64,000 nucleotides of DNA from Mesostigma viride (GCA_009746045.1 RPFO01000080.1:1570363-1634362); one strand, 5' to 3'. Counted from the first letter of the stretch, positions 10,423-20,838 are shown. Notes: generated by a model from the letters alone, not told the origin. Translations and numbers: made by a program.

Positions 10423-13400
10423 CACACACACACACCTGCTTAACGCGGTGCTGCTCAAACCAAGCACACGTTGCGGCTGTACCGTTGCTTTCGAGTGGTG
10501 GGAGACGTGGTGCTCTTCCATTCTTTTGACATTCCCATTTAATTCCTGGGCCACTATCGTCACCGTCTTCCCACATCGTGCGTGTTGCGGCCGATTCTTG
10601 TTTGCTGTGACCGGGGTGCGACAGATGCGGGCAATCAGGCGCAAGCTCCCGGAGCAATTCGAGGAGCCGCCCGCGTCCGCCGTCAACCACTTGGACGAGA
10701 TCCCACGTCGTGAGGAGCGGGTAGGTGGGGCGACAATATCACGAGGGGGGCGGGTGAGATCAGTCGCCGTGATGGGCTGGTCAGGAGGACGTGGCGTGTC
10801 CCCTCACAAATGCAGGTAGACCACACGCATGTCGGCGCGCGGACTGCGGTAGCCGCTGGCAGCACTCAGTAGAGGACAGCGGCGGACGACTGGTGCGACG
10901 TAAGCGCCCGCCCCGTCGCTCATCACAATAGGAACGGAGTGTTCCGCAGCATAATAGCACTACGTGCTACGGCACCCTCCAGTGGTCGAGTCCGGCTGGC
11001 AAGCAGGACGGCTGGGTTGGGGTGACACGGTGGCAGAGTTAAAGCCCGACCGGCTCAGCTATGGCGGTCGGTCACGTTGAGCTTGGGATAAGGTGAACAC
11101 AGAGAACTACTGTCGGAGCTGGCCCACCACTGGTTTATGTCTTAGCCAGCAAACCCTATCCGGTTAGCCGTAACCGTGGGACAAGCTAGCCGTCCGTACT
11201 GACCCGGATAAGGCCCCGGACTGGGGCCTAGGTGGCGCCGGCCCTAGGCGCCGCCCTTAGACCGGTCGCCCGCATCGGACCGCCGGATTATAGCCGGCGG
11301 CTTAGCGGACGCTAGCGGAAGGCGTGCGGACGGACATGGGGAACTTAGAGCCAGATCCTAGGGCTCTAGAGTTACTCAACTCCGACATACTCTTTTGTTC
11401 TTTGATTAATTATCAAAATAATTACATCAAATGCAGACCATACAAAACCCTCTAAGGTAGGGAACTCAAGGGGGCCTCAAGGCCGTCAAAATCACCACGG
11501 TATCGACCCGCGCCCTTGTGATCACACATGAATAGTGATGTAATAAGTAGCGAGAAAAAAACAACTATGCCACCAGACAAAAGGTGACCCATTTATTAGG
11601 ACCAGTGACCCGCCGACGGGCCCAAGGCACCGTCCAACGTGGCTAGGGTATGGTCAGGACAAGCAAAAAAACTACCACCATGATATTCGTGAATGCTAGC
11701 AACACAGGGTGAGTTATGGCTGTATTCATAAAGCGCCCGAGCCGTAACCCTGTGTGGCTCACGGGTGTTGCATCGTCATGCGCTTGCGCAACACTGCGTA
11801 CTGCGGGGCAGCCTCCCGCGCCTCCTTGGTGAGTGCATCCGCGGGATTGAGTTCATCCGCGATGTGCTGGAGACGCGTGACGCAGGAGGCCGCCTCAGCG
11901 AGTACGAGGTAATCAACGTCCTGTGACCGCGCATAGGGATTGTCAAGGAAGGCCAAACAACTTTGTGAGTCAGTGTGCACCGTGCTAGTCCAGTGAAGAG
12001 TGAACCCACACGAGCCAAATACCCAACCCAGCAAGTACCGCAGCCACATGCCATGTGAGATAGCTGAAACAATGCCCCGGCATTCAGCCGTGTTGGGGCT
12101 AGTGGCAATGCGGCTGTGCAAGCGCGAGTACCAATCTAACAACATGCCAGGCTGTCCCTCATTGCTAATAAAGAACAGTGCCCCCATGCGGGCCCGCACT
12201 TGGCTGACTGTGCGCGTCTCTAGATTAGCATCCGTCACTATCTCGAGGTGCACCGGCTGTGAGCAATCGAGCCCACGAAGCACAATGCCGGGCGTCATGG
12301 CCAGCTGCCGCCGAACATGAATGGACCCTAGTCCTTCCAGCACATCATCGGGCAGGCGAGCGAGCACCGCCAAATCAGGTGCCACCGTGTCCGCCAACCA
12401 CCCGAGCTTGCCCTTAACCGAGGGCCCATGGGTTGCCAACAGCGGGGACGGGAGGTCGGCCAGCAGGTCAACCACATAGTTGCGGCTATCCTGCATGTGC
12501 ATGACCCATTCGCCAGAACGCGAATCCCGCTGCAACGTAGACTGCACGCCGCAAAACACCACGGGTTTACCCTCCTCATGATCCACCGCCCTGCCCAGGG
12601 GAAACTTAGCCGCCACTGCAGCAAGAAACTGGGTAGCAAAGGTGCGAGGTGCCACCAGCTTGAAGTCATCGCCATGCCACACGAAGAGGGCTGGCTCGCC
12701 AGGGACGCCGGTGGGGACCACAAAGAAGTTAGGATCCGCGCGATGGTACGTGGCCCCTAAGCTCTGCAAGACCTCCTCCGCGGAAATGCGGAAGATGATG
12801 GGAGAGCTCTGCAGCCCCTCCACCCCTGTCAACAGCTCGATATACTCGCTGCCAATGGTGCCATCCTGCCAGACCACCGGGACCTTCACCACGTAGCGGG
12901 TGCCTTGCCATGTTTGCTGCGCGACCCCAGCGTCGCTGTGGAGGAATGCCCGCTGAAAGTCACCGCACCACATCCCGTAGTCCTTGCCCGCGTTCCGCTT
13001 GCCCAAGTAGATGACCGTCAGTAGCCGATGCGAAACATGGTTGAGCCCAGGGGTATAAAGATCCTTGGCGTCCAGCGGGGAGGACCCCTTCGTCTCCGTG
13101 ACCACGGGCCTTACCCGGAACACCACCGAAGAGTTGGTCTCGTCCGGCTTGTAGGTGAGCACGAACTTCAACCGCAACCGCGTGGCCCCGGCTGGCACAC
13201 TCTCCAATCCTCGGTAGACCTCGCGCTCTCGCCACTGCTCCTTGGCTCGAATGAACGCGTCGCGCCACAAAGCAAACTTGAGAGGATCTTGACAGTCCAG
13301 GACAAGTTGCTCCCACGTCACAGGGCTATCCGCCGCCAGTGAGTGTGAGTGGAGGCCGAAGCTGCGCGGGTGCCAATCCTGAGGCTGAATGATGGACTGG

Positions 13401-16400
13401 ACGAGCGGCGGTGTGGAAAACGCCGCCATCGGTAAGCGCCGCACGACGCCGGGCTGCCCGACCACCACCCCCAATGGAGCGTGGTACTCGCGAAGCGGGA
13501 TGCTGCCCACCCCCGCGACTGACAGCAAGTCAGCGGACACTGAGAACCCCGGGTATGATACGAAAGGTTCGCCCAGCAAGGCCACATCCTCGTAGCCATC
13601 CACGACGTGAAACGGCGTGTCAATGCCCAACACCGGCAGCACCACCATCCCGGTAACTTGATATGCCGAAGTGCCTGCAAAGTCGGTCACCGATTTGTAC
13701 GGCGACTCTAGCACTGGATACAGGGTGGCTGCCCGACGAGAGATAATAGACACGGATGCTTGCGTGTCCACAGCCACCAGCTGCCACGGTCTACACGTAG
13801 GAAACAAGGCTGACTTAACCGGCCTGACCCCCTGTGAGAGAGTTTTGACCTGAGCCACCCCTGATGCAGCTTTCGCTTTAAGCGCCTGAGCACGCCACAA
13901 GGCCGTGACCGTTGAAGCCAGGTCCCTAGGTGGGCGAGGCGCATGGGCAGGACCCTGACCCTCCGGCGAGGCCACGCTAGGCGGGCCTCCCACATTATCC
14001 GTGGCTAGCACAGGAGGTGAGTCACTACGTGCACTAGGTCCCGTCAAACCCACCCCATCCTCATCCCACCCATCCACGGGGTCATATTGGGGCCCAGGGG
14101 AGGGGGGGGTGTAGCTGTGTCTGCCCCTGGGAGCGACCCGTGGGGTACCACCTCAGATGCTACGACAGGCGCATTATCCTTCACTACCCACCCCAGTGCC
14201 CTGTTGGCTGCCAGCTCACTCTCCATGCTATCCCCTTGCTTATAGCCTGCCACCGATGCCCATGGTACCCTATACACCCGATCATTCCACTCTATGTCTA
14301 TGACCCGCAGCGGCCAGTCTAACTTTGTGATGGCCCCAGGCCCCTGCATGGTGCCCCGTTTGCCGCTGGGCGAGCTCTCCTTGTGGAACATGACCAACTG
14401 CCCGACCTCAAAAGCGCTAGACAAATCAGGCAGCGTGGCATCCTTGAGCCGCAGCTTGGCGGCGGTATCCTGTAGATGCTGTTGGTATGCCTCTACTACC
14501 TCGGGTGAGTAGGTGCCCGCTGACAGCCCCCGAGGCGTGACTAGCCCAAAGCCCTTGACATCAAGCACGTGCCTATGGTTGCACACATGCATGAGCTCCT
14601 TGCACCACGCCGTCTTGACCGCGTAGGATTTGCCATGTGGGTTATCCTGTCGCTTGGCTGCCACAGTCTTGACATAGCTTACAGTGCGATCTATCATGCC
14701 CATATTGCCGTGATCCTCACGCCCCACGATGACCACGGCCTCCATCCCCGGCAAACCTTGCACACAGCGGAACTGCTGGTCTAGCATGAGCTCCACTACG
14801 GGATGAAAGAAAGCCAGGCTGATCTTGATAGCCCTGTGCAGGTCAGCCTCAAACATGTGGGCAGCGGCTCAATGTAGGTGGCCTTGCTGAACCTATCCTT
14901 GACTATGAAATAGGTGTCCCCCCCTTCCATGTGCATGACATCCCCCACAAGGTACCCTCGCTCCAAGGGTGGAGTCTTGGCATGCCGCCTACGCGACTTC
15001 TTCCTGATCTTGATGCAGGCAGGACACTGAGCACGCACATTCTTCAGCTCGTTGTATAAAGGTGCCCCCAACATGTGTGCCCCCTCTACCTCGGCTTGGG
15101 CCTCATGCCCGTATGCACGGTGCATCTGGTATGCTAACAGTTTCAGGGTGACAGCCTGAGGTGCAGTGGCATTGTCAGGATTCTCAACAGGTGGGGTGAC
15201 TACTGGGGTAGTGACATTGGCTAACTGGGCAGCTTCAGAGGCTGCACGAAAGGCCGCCCGTGTGAGCACCTTGCCAATGTGAAGATCCACACTAGGGTGG
15301 TGTGTACCGAGAACATCTGCCCGCCCAGCATTCTCTTGCACTGTCACAACATTCCTCATAGGCCCAACCGCCCCAGTATCTAGCTGGGGTGCTGCAGTAG
15401 TGCTTGGTCGCTCGGCGTTGTACACACCCGACCTAGAAGACACCACATTGCTTAGGTCACGCATTGTAGACCCGTGCTCAGGAAGCACGTGATCCTGGCG
15501 CGACAGAGCCAGAGCAGCATCAACGGATTGCGTGAGCACATCACGGAATGAGACAGAGGATGCAGTCACGTTGCTTTTAGGAACGACGTCAGGCTCTACG
15601 ACGGCCCGGTTCAGCGTGACGCATTGAGCAAAAGAAGGGGTATCGAGCGTGCTCTCACCTGACTTTCGTGCTGCCCGTCGCTCTGCCCACTCCTCGCGTG
15701 TGCCGTGGACGACGATGCGCTTGGCCTTGCACGCCTCCACGCTGTGACCACGCAGAACGTCGTGGCACTTGCGGCAAAGGTTGTCCTCGAGCTCCAGGTC
15801 CGGGCGAACTCGGCAGTCATCCCGGACATGGCGACGTCCGAAGCAGCGCTCACAGCGTTGCTTGCGGTCAGTAGACGCCCCCTGCTGCCGCTTGGCCGGG
15901 GGATTATCACCCTGCTTGGCGTCGCCACCATGCCCGCGCTTGCGCCCTCGCTGGCCCCCGTTGTTGCCGTGGCCGACGACCTTTTTCAGGATGGCCGTAA
16001 GCTCCGACCGCGTAATTGGAGCCTCTGCGCCTGAAGAAGAAGACGCGCCGGCATCCACCTTGCGCAGGGATGGCAGAGCAGCCGAGGCAGCCGGCTTGGA
16101 CTGCGCACTCTTGAAGCATGAGATCAAATACAGCATGCCCTCGTCGAAACTGACGGCACTCTTCTTTTTGAGTTCCGTCGCTATGGTCAGATGCACATCC
16201 GACGACAGGTCGCATTTCTTGAGAAATCGATTGCACAGGAAAATGGGCTTGAGAGTATCTAGCAGCTTGTGCTTGTGCACGAAGACCTGGAAATCACGTG
16301 CAGCCCCGGGCAAATTTGCCTTATTAACTGCATAGCCCTCGAAGTCGTTGAAGGCTTGCTCGTCGGCCTCTTCCTTAGACCGCGACAAGTGGGCATCTAG

Positions 16401-18063
16401 ACCGTTGTAAAAAACTTCCCAGGTTTGTTTGTTGTCGTCCGCAATGCGAACTAGATTGGCAATGTTTGGGTGCTTTGTTGTACTGCAGAATACTGCACGG
16501 AACTTGCCAATCAGCTCCGAATCTTTGTCTGCGCGTCCATCGCGCAGACGCTTGAGAGCAGCTAGAAAATCTGCTGCGTCGTCCGCCGTATAGTCGGCGG
16601 TAGATCGCGGGCACCTCCGTTTGCTTGAGAGGGCCGCGATTTAGTGCATCGTCAGCAGCAAGCATCAGATGCTTGAACTGCTTGGCCAGTTCAGGTTGCG
16701 CCACGAGGGTTTGCATCAACCTCGTGGCCTCGTCCGCACTAAAGCGTGGCAGGACGGACCCTGCGGCCTCGCCACTTGGCGTATCTGTGTGTTCGCCCGT
16801 GCGGCTCCGTGTACCGGAAGCCATCGGGATTTTTATGAATACAAGTTAAAGCCCGACCGGCTCAGCTATGGCGGTCGGTCACGTTGAGCTTGGGATAAGG
16901 TGAACACAGAGAACTACTGTCGGAGCTGGCCCACCACTGGTTTATGTCTTAGCCAGCAAACCCTATCCGGTTAGCCGTAACCGTGGGACAAGCTAGCCGT
17001 CCGTACTGACCCGGATAAGGCCCCGGACTGGGGCCTAGGTGGCGCCGGCCCTAGGCGCCGCCCTTAGACCGGTCGCCCGCATCGGACCGCCGGATTATAG
17101 CCGGCGGCTGAGCGGACGCTAGCGGATGGCGTGCGGACGGACATGGGGAACTCAGAGCCAGATCCTAGGGCTCTAGAGTTACTCAACTGGCAGGGGTCCA
17201 CGTGAGAGGCACCCCGCACGCCGATACTGCACACGATCCGTTATGATGTGCAAACAGGCCAGTTGGGAACATCGTCGCACGGTGTGTCGTGGTTTTGCTG
17301 GTGGTGGACCCCACAGCCAGCGCGGACAGGGTTCCCCGTAGCCGGCTTTCTCGTCGCACGCCTGCGCTTGGTCACTCCTGCCTGCGGGGGTGCGTGCCCG
17401 GTTGGTTCTGTGCAATGGTTTGAGCCGGGGTTGTGTGCCTTGCCGTACGTCCGTCCGTTCTCGCGGCTGACCACCTTGTATGCAATCCTGTTGCGTGGTA
17501 TCGTGCTTCGGAGTGCCATCCCATGCAGATGCACAAGCGCAAGGCGACCTTGCCTGACTACTGGTGGCTCGTGGAGTACGTGGCCGGCACCAGTGCACTC
17601 CCCGCCGACGAGAAGGTGACCAGACTCCTGAGGACAAGGAGCTTGCTGCAGACGCAGACGAAAGAGGCCGGCAACCAGAAAGATGACCGGCAGAAGTCCG
17701 CGGTAGGTCGCTTGCAGCCGCCGAACGCTCGCATGTGAAGGATCTCGTCCCTGCCCGTTGTGTTGTCTGCTTCGCAGTACACTCGCCTTTTCCTCCCCCC
17801 CCCCCCCCCCCCCCCCCCCCCCCACCCCCCCACGCACACACACACCACCCATCCCGCCCAACGCCTGATTGCCACCTCACAGCGACCCGCGCGCCCTGGT
17901 GCCCGGAGAGTGCTTGCTCAACGCACGTGTTTGTCTTCTTTGCATGCGATGGCCGACGATGCAGGTGAAAAATCTGGAGGCCAGAATAAAATATCGACTT
18001 GTGTCGGCGCGCAAGGCGGAAAAGACCGAGACGGAGCGCTCGGCCGGTGGCCACCCCGTGCAG
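4781..18063 (+). CDS. Intron-rich gene: signal-anchor exon, 2A-like exon and five further exons
   Basis: Seven exons join without a frame break: 4781-4895, 5044-5195, 6842-7069, 8727-8864, 10625-10720, 17529-17702 and 17965-18063. The first intron is phase 1 and the rest are phase 0. Donors are mostly GTACGT, GTAGGT or GTGAGG; acceptors follow CAG. Exon 1 starts at ATG 4781 and has about 20 mainly basic residues followed by [16 protein letters not shown], a type II signal anchor. Exon 3 carries GDVESNPGP (7013-7039), a complete 2A-type motif. Later exons are rich in charged residues and low in complexity (for example [14 protein letters not shown] in exon 6). A possible exon 8 is 19512-19639. 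The product may continue into the EsV-1-7/nuclease exon at 20839, but the phase at that junction is unresolved. I do not recognise the protein. A copia element occupies intron 5. Confidence 0.45.
5508..6303. repeat. Terminal-inverted-repeat element, copy 1, with a nested MITE
   Basis: The arms CGGAGCCCATTTTCGGAAGA (about 5516-5535) and its reverse complement (about 6280-6299) bound the unit. The left 250 bp is clearly homologous to the reverse complement of 56230-56490, including GGGCGAAGCCAATT and GTTGGAGA blocks, so this is a dispersed family. It lies inside intron 2 of the surrounding exon chain. Confidence 0.65.
5859..6269. mobile_element. MITE with about 30-bp terminal inverted repeats
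   Basis: The left end reads GACCCCTTCTGAGAACACCG and the right end is its inverted partner with one change (CCGAGAACACCG). Both continue into ACTCCGACT. A TA flanks each end, which would fit a Tc1/mariner-type target duplication. The interior is full of CGACTAA / TTAGTCG motifs and has no coding capacity. It is nested in the larger inverted-repeat unit 5508-6303. Confidence 0.7.
7013..7039 (+). other. 2A-like ribosome-skipping motif (GDVESNPGP)
   Basis: The codons spell GDVESNPGP, matching the consensus D-(V/I)-E-x-N-P-G-P at every fixed position, preceded by RDLTKD. In known 2A peptides the ribosome fails to form the final Gly-Pro bond and continues, giving two separate products. Here it lies near residue 155 of the exon-chain protein, about 115 residues after the signal anchor. 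Seven fixed residues make a chance match unlikely. Confidence 0.75.
7134..8519. repeat. TTGG / GGGT tetranucleotide satellite (about 1.4 kb)
   Basis: The + strand is almost wholly (TTGG)n with islands of (GGGT)n, notably 7980-8010, 8050-8092 and 8398-8510. It fills most of intron 3 (7070-8726). The GGGT blocks are strong G-quadruplex candidates. The long VGWLVGWL and NQPTNQPT open frames are translations of this satellite and not genes. Confidence 0.97.
8568..8596. repeat. Poly-G run of about 29 bases
   Basis: An uninterrupted G homopolymer near the end of intron 3. The exact length is uncertain in any assembly. Confidence 0.9.
8865..9980. other. Intron 4 sequence without recognised content
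   Basis: Unique-looking sequence in the intron between 8864 and 10625. Open frames occur (the longest about 188 codons) but show no motif I recognise and no splice support. Confidence 0.4.
9981..10257. repeat. GGGT/GGCTGGCT-rich satellite with poly-G runs
   Basis: GGGT repeats, a G run at about 10131-10146, and GTGGGTGCGGGTGGGT blocks. G-quadruplex-prone DNA within intron 4. Confidence 0.9.
10371..10436. repeat. (CA)n microsatellite
   Basis: About 33 CA dinucleotides with three CG interruptions, just upstream of the exon at 10625. Confidence 0.95.
11037..11381 (-). repeat. 3' LTR of the copia-like element
   Basis: 345 bp; differs from the other LTR by three substitutions. The neighbouring internal sequence (minus strand CAAAGAACAAAAGAG) is a candidate polypurine tract. 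Confidence 0.95.
11759..14077 (-). CDS. Retropepsin-like, reverse transcriptase and RNase H (772 codons)
   Basis: This open frame ends at 11759. Near 13752-13772 is [11 protein letters not shown] followed by VALLGEPFV, resembling a retropepsin active site and flap/LLG region, although the usual G of DTGAS is Q. RT follows, with [10 protein letters not shown] near 12950 and the catalytic pair in [10 protein letters not shown] near 12660 (copia elements usually have YVDD). The C-terminus is a copia RNase [40 protein letters not shown] and [12 protein letters not shown]. The frame is intact, which fits a young copy. Confidence 0.85.
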   Translation of the reverse strand: MDGWDEDGVGLTGPSARSDSPPVLATDNVGGPPSVASPEGQGPAHAPRPPRDLASTVTALWRAQALKAKAASGVAQVKTLSQGVRPVKSALFPTCRPWQLVAVDTQASVSIISRRAATLYPVLESPYKSVTDFAGTSAYQVTGMVVLPVLGIDTPFHVVDGYEDVALLGEPFVSYPGFSVSADLLSVAGVGSIPLREYHAPLGVVVGQPGVVRRLPMAAFSTPPLVQSIIQPQDWHPRSFGLHSHSLAADSPVTWEQLVLDCQDPLKFALWRDAFIRAKEQWREREVYRGLESVPAGATRLRLKFVLTYKPDETNSSVVFRVRPVVTETKGSSPLDAKDLYTPGLNHVSHRLLTVIYLGKRNAGKDYGMWCGDFQRAFLHSDAGVAQQTWQGTRYVVKVPVVWQDGTIGSEYIELLTGVEGLQSSPIIFRISAEEVLQSLGATYHRADPNFFVVPTGVPGEPALFVWHGDDFKLVAPRTFATQFLAAVAAKFPLGRAVDHEEGKPVVFCGVQSTLQRDSRSGEWVMHMQDSRNYVVDLLADLPSPLLATHGPSVKGKLGWLADTVAPDLAVLARLPDDVLEGLGSIHVRRQLAMTPGIVLRGLDCSQPVHLEIVTDANLETRTVSQVRARMGALFFISNEGQPGMLLDWYSRLHSRIATSPNTAECRGIVSAISHGMWLRYLLGWVFGSCGFTLHWTSTVHTDSQSCLAFLDNPYARSQDVDYLVLAEAASCVTRLQHIADELNPADALTKEAREAAPQYAVLRKRMTMQHP
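14044..15150 (-). pseudogene. Integrase region of the copia-like element (frame-broken)
   Basis: The zinc finger HRAYGH...AQCPAC (about 15030-15130) is followed by [24 protein letters not shown], the start of the DDE core, where the usual first Asp appears as Glu. The reading frame then changes near 14860. The second frame carries LMLDQQFRC and [18 protein letters not shown], fitting the second Asp and the Glu of the core. It ends shortly before the retropepsin/RT frame in another phase. Confidence 0.75.
15160..16824 (-). pseudogene. Gag of the copia-like element (one frameshift)
   Basis: Gag starts at ATG 16824 ([15 protein letters not shown]). The frame changes near 16600, after which the product continues through [24 protein letters not shown] knuckle [14 protein letters not shown] is followed by a second CRKC...H...C finger (about 15715-15850). 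Near 15385 an LDTGA peptide occurs, a possible alternative protease core. The frameshift may be programmed, a mutation or an assembly error. Confidence 0.75.
16844..17188 (-). repeat. 5' LTR of the copia-like element
   Basis: 345 bp LTR followed on the right by the target duplication GGCAG (17189-17193). Confidence 0.95.
17795..17823. repeat. Poly-C run of about 29 bases
   Basis: C homopolymer within the intron between 17702 and 17965. It is the counterpart of the poly-G run at 8568. Confidence 0.9.
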
Positions 18064-18462
18064 GTGGGGCTCCGAGCAAATGCACGCTTGTGGGAATGCA
18101 GGATGATGGGTGGTGGGTGTGGAATGTTTGGTGTGCTGCCCGTCATGTCCTGGTTCGGCTGCGCTGCACACACCATTTTCCCCTCGCTAATGCAGCCCCC
18201 ATTCTGGCGCACCCCCGTCCCACCCGCCCCACCCACCGCGTCGTACCGCGGCTTCTTCTGCCCAACCGGCGCAGCCACCAGGCGGGGTGCGCAACGACAC
18301 CCCGCGTGCGTCGGGTGGACGCAGCGAAGCCGCACAGCGGGTACGTTGCCAGTCCGTACGTTTGTTTTGGTTGTTTTCGCGTCGTTCTGTTCGAACCTGC
18401 ACGTTTGCTCGCCCGCCGGCCATATAATGCACCAGCGAGGACTACCCGCCGCACAGCGGGAT

Positions 18463-19380
18463 AGGGAGGGGAGGGAGGGAGGGAGGGAAGGAGAGAGAGG
18501 GAGGGAGGGAGGGAGGGAGGGAGGGAGGGAGGGAGGGAGGGAGGGAGGGAGGGAGGGAGGGAGGGAGGGAGGGAGGGAGGGAGGGAGGGAGGGGGAGGGA
18601 GGGAGGGAGGGAGGGAGGGAGGGAGGGAGGGAGGGAGGGGAGGGAGGGGAGGAGGGAGGGAGGGAGGGAGGGAGGAGGGAGGGAGGGAGGGGGGAGGGAG
18701 GGAGGGAAGGAGGGAGGCGGGCGGGGGGGGGGGGGGGGGGGGGAGGGAGGGAGGGAGGGAGGAGGGGGGAGGGAGGGAGGGAGGGAGGAGGGAGGGGAGG
18801 GAGGAGGGAGGGAGGGAGGGAGGGAGGGAGGGAGGGAGGGAGGAGGGAGGAGGAGGGAGGGAGGGAGGAGGGAGGGAGGGAGGAGGGAGGAGGGAGGGAG
18901 GAGGAGGGGGGAGGGAGGGAGGGAGGGAGGGAGGGAGGGAGGGAGGAGGAGGAGGGAGGAGGGAGGGAGGGAGGGAGGGAGGGAGGGAGGGAGGGAGGGA
19001 GGGAGGGAGGGAGGGGAGGAGGAGGGAGGGAGGGAGGAGGGAGGGAGGGAGGAGGGAGGGAGGGAGGGAGGGAGGGAGGAGGGAGGGAGGGAGGGAGGAG
19101 GGAGGGAGGGAGGAGGAGGGAGGGAGGGAGGGAGGAGGAGGGAGGGAGGGAGGGAGGGAGGAGGGAGGGAGGGAGGAGGAGGGAGGGAGGGAGGAGGGAG
19201 GGAGGGAGGGAGGAGGGAGGGAGGGAGGGAGGGAGGGAGGGAGGGAGGGAGGGAGGGAGGAGGGAGGGAGGGAGGAGGGAGGGAGGAGGGAGGGAGGGAG
19301 GAGGGAGGGAGGGAGGGAGGGAGGGAGGGAGGGAGGGAGGAGGAGGGAGGGAGGGAGGGAGGGAGGGAGGGAGAGAGCGG
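18463..19380. repeat. (GGGA)n polypurine satellite (about 0.9 kb)
   Basis: Almost pure purine on the + strand with AGGG and AGG units and a poly-G island near 18724-18743. Mirror-symmetric polypurine tracts of this length can form triplex (H-) DNA and G-quadruplexes. It lies after the donor at 18064. The GREGGREGG frame is an artefact. Confidence 0.97.
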
Positions 19381-19659
19381 AGTGCCTGACGGAAGGACGG
19401 CGGGGCGGGATGTCAGACCACTACCTCACAAACACGTCCCGATCACTACCCTCACAAAACACGTGGCCTTTCGCGTGACATGTCCCCTCTGATGTGCCTT
19501 GTGACGGACAGGCTGCGCATTCAGTCAGCAAACACCGTGTGATTAAGTCCTACGGAGTGGACCGCAGGCACCGGGCCCGGCGAAGCGCATCGTGCTGCCG
19601 AGAACGATTTCGGCCCGGACCCCAAACGGGCGAAGCCGGGTACGTGACACGTGCAACAC

Positions 19660-20800
19660 GTGGGGTGGATGGCCCGCGCTGGTGTGGTGCTGCATGCGCC
19701 CGGGCATCGACGTGCTGTGGCCATGCCCGGGCGTGTAACTGGCCGGCGTGGACGTGGTGGTGGATCAGGCACGGGGGGCATGGGGTAGGGCCAGCGCGGG
19801 CGTGGGGTGGGCGTGCGAGGGCCGCGGGGTTTGCTAGAATGCCTGGGCGGGGTGGATGGCACGCGCGGGTGCCGCCGATGGCATGCGTGGGCGCGGTGGT
19901 TGGTTGGGCGTGGTGGCGGAGGGTGGCGTCCGTGGGTGTTGGCGTGGATTTCCATTTCGCGGGTGTTGGTGGCTGATGGCACGCGCGGCGATGGTGTGGC
20001 AGCGTGCGTGGGAATGAAGGTTCGTGGCACGCGCGGGCATGATGGCTGGTGGGGGGGGGGGGGGGGGGTGCTGGGGTGTGTGCTTTGTGGTTGCCGACAA
20101 TCGTGGGCGTGGATACTGGCCTGCGTGGGCATGGTGGTCGACGGCGTGCGTGGGCCTATTGTTGATGGCATGCGTGGTCGGGGGGTGGCATGCGTGGGCG
20201 CGGTGGATGGCACACGTGCGCCGCGTGGTTGATGGCACGCGTGTGTGGTTGGTCCCATACGTGGGCGTGGTTGCTGTCACGCACGGGCGTGGTGGTGGAT
20301 GGCATGCGTGTACACGGCGGTTTGTTGCATGTGTGGGCCTGGTGGTCGGTGGTGTGCGTGGGTTATGGCGATTGATGGCCCGCGCGGGGAGGGGGGGGGG
20401 ACCGTAGCTGATGGCATGCATGGACATGTGGGTCACTGGCATGCGGGGATGTGGTTGCTGGCATGCGTGGGCGCGGTGGTGGTGGCAGTGGCCACGGTGG
20501 ATGTCATGCGTGGGTGTCATGATGGATGGCATGCGCGGGTGTGCCGGTGGATGGCATGCGTGGGTGGTGTGGTGGGTGGCGTCCGCGGGGGGCCTGGGTG
20601 GCCGGCGCGTCGATGCCGTGGGTGGCATCCGCGGATGTCTCACATGGCATGCATTGGTGTGTTGGTTGCTGGCGCGTGTGCGTGTGGTGGTGGGTGGCCT
20701 GCATGCGCGTGGTGGTTGGCCTTGTTGGGCGCGTGGGCGTGGTGGGCAGGGGCACGTGGTGGTGGGAGACGCGCCGCCGTCACTTACCCACGCTCTGTTC
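19660..20800. repeat. Degenerate GT-rich minisatellite (GGCATGCGTGGGCGTGGTGG-type)
   Basis: The motif GATGGCATGCGTGGGCG..GGTGG recurs dozens of times with much variation, with a poly-G run at about 20048-20067. It fills the space before the EsV-1-7 exon. The codons for DGMV in the EsV repeats (GATGGCATGGTG) resemble the satellite motif, so the satellite may have been seeded from the exon. Confidence 0.85.
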
Positions 20801-20838
20801 GCGGGCCCCGCGGTGATGTCGCAAAACACTGTGTGCAG

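Larger units (their letters stand above)
11037..17188 (-). mobile_element. Copia-like LTR retrotransposon, recent insertion
   Basis: Two 345 bp LTRs (11037-11381 and 16844-17188) differ at three positions, about 99% identical. A 5 bp target duplication GGCAG flanks the element (11032-11036 and 17189-17193). The element reads on the minus strand. In order it has gag with CCHC knuckles, an HHCC integrase, a retropepsin-like domain, RT and a copia-type RNase H. The LTR ends are AGTT...AACT instead of TG...CA. Gag starts 20 bp after the 5' LTR, so the primer-binding site must overlap that short gap. At least three frame breaks separate the coding parts. It is inserted in intron 5 of the exon chain starting at 4781. 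Confidence 0.95.

Noticed and set aside
10118-10443. Frames of CVCVCV and HTHTHT type
   Set aside because: They are the (CA)n and GGGT microsatellites.
15370-15400. LDTGA peptide in the gag region as the copia protease
   Set aside because: Possible, but the following residues lack the LLG/flap pattern and fewer than 90 codons separate it from the integrase zinc finger; kept as the alternative to the domain at 13760.
17869-19389. 506-codon frame with [10 protein letters not shown] repeats
   Set aside because: Only the first part (17965-18063) looks like an exon; the remainder is the GGGA satellite, which is open in all frames.
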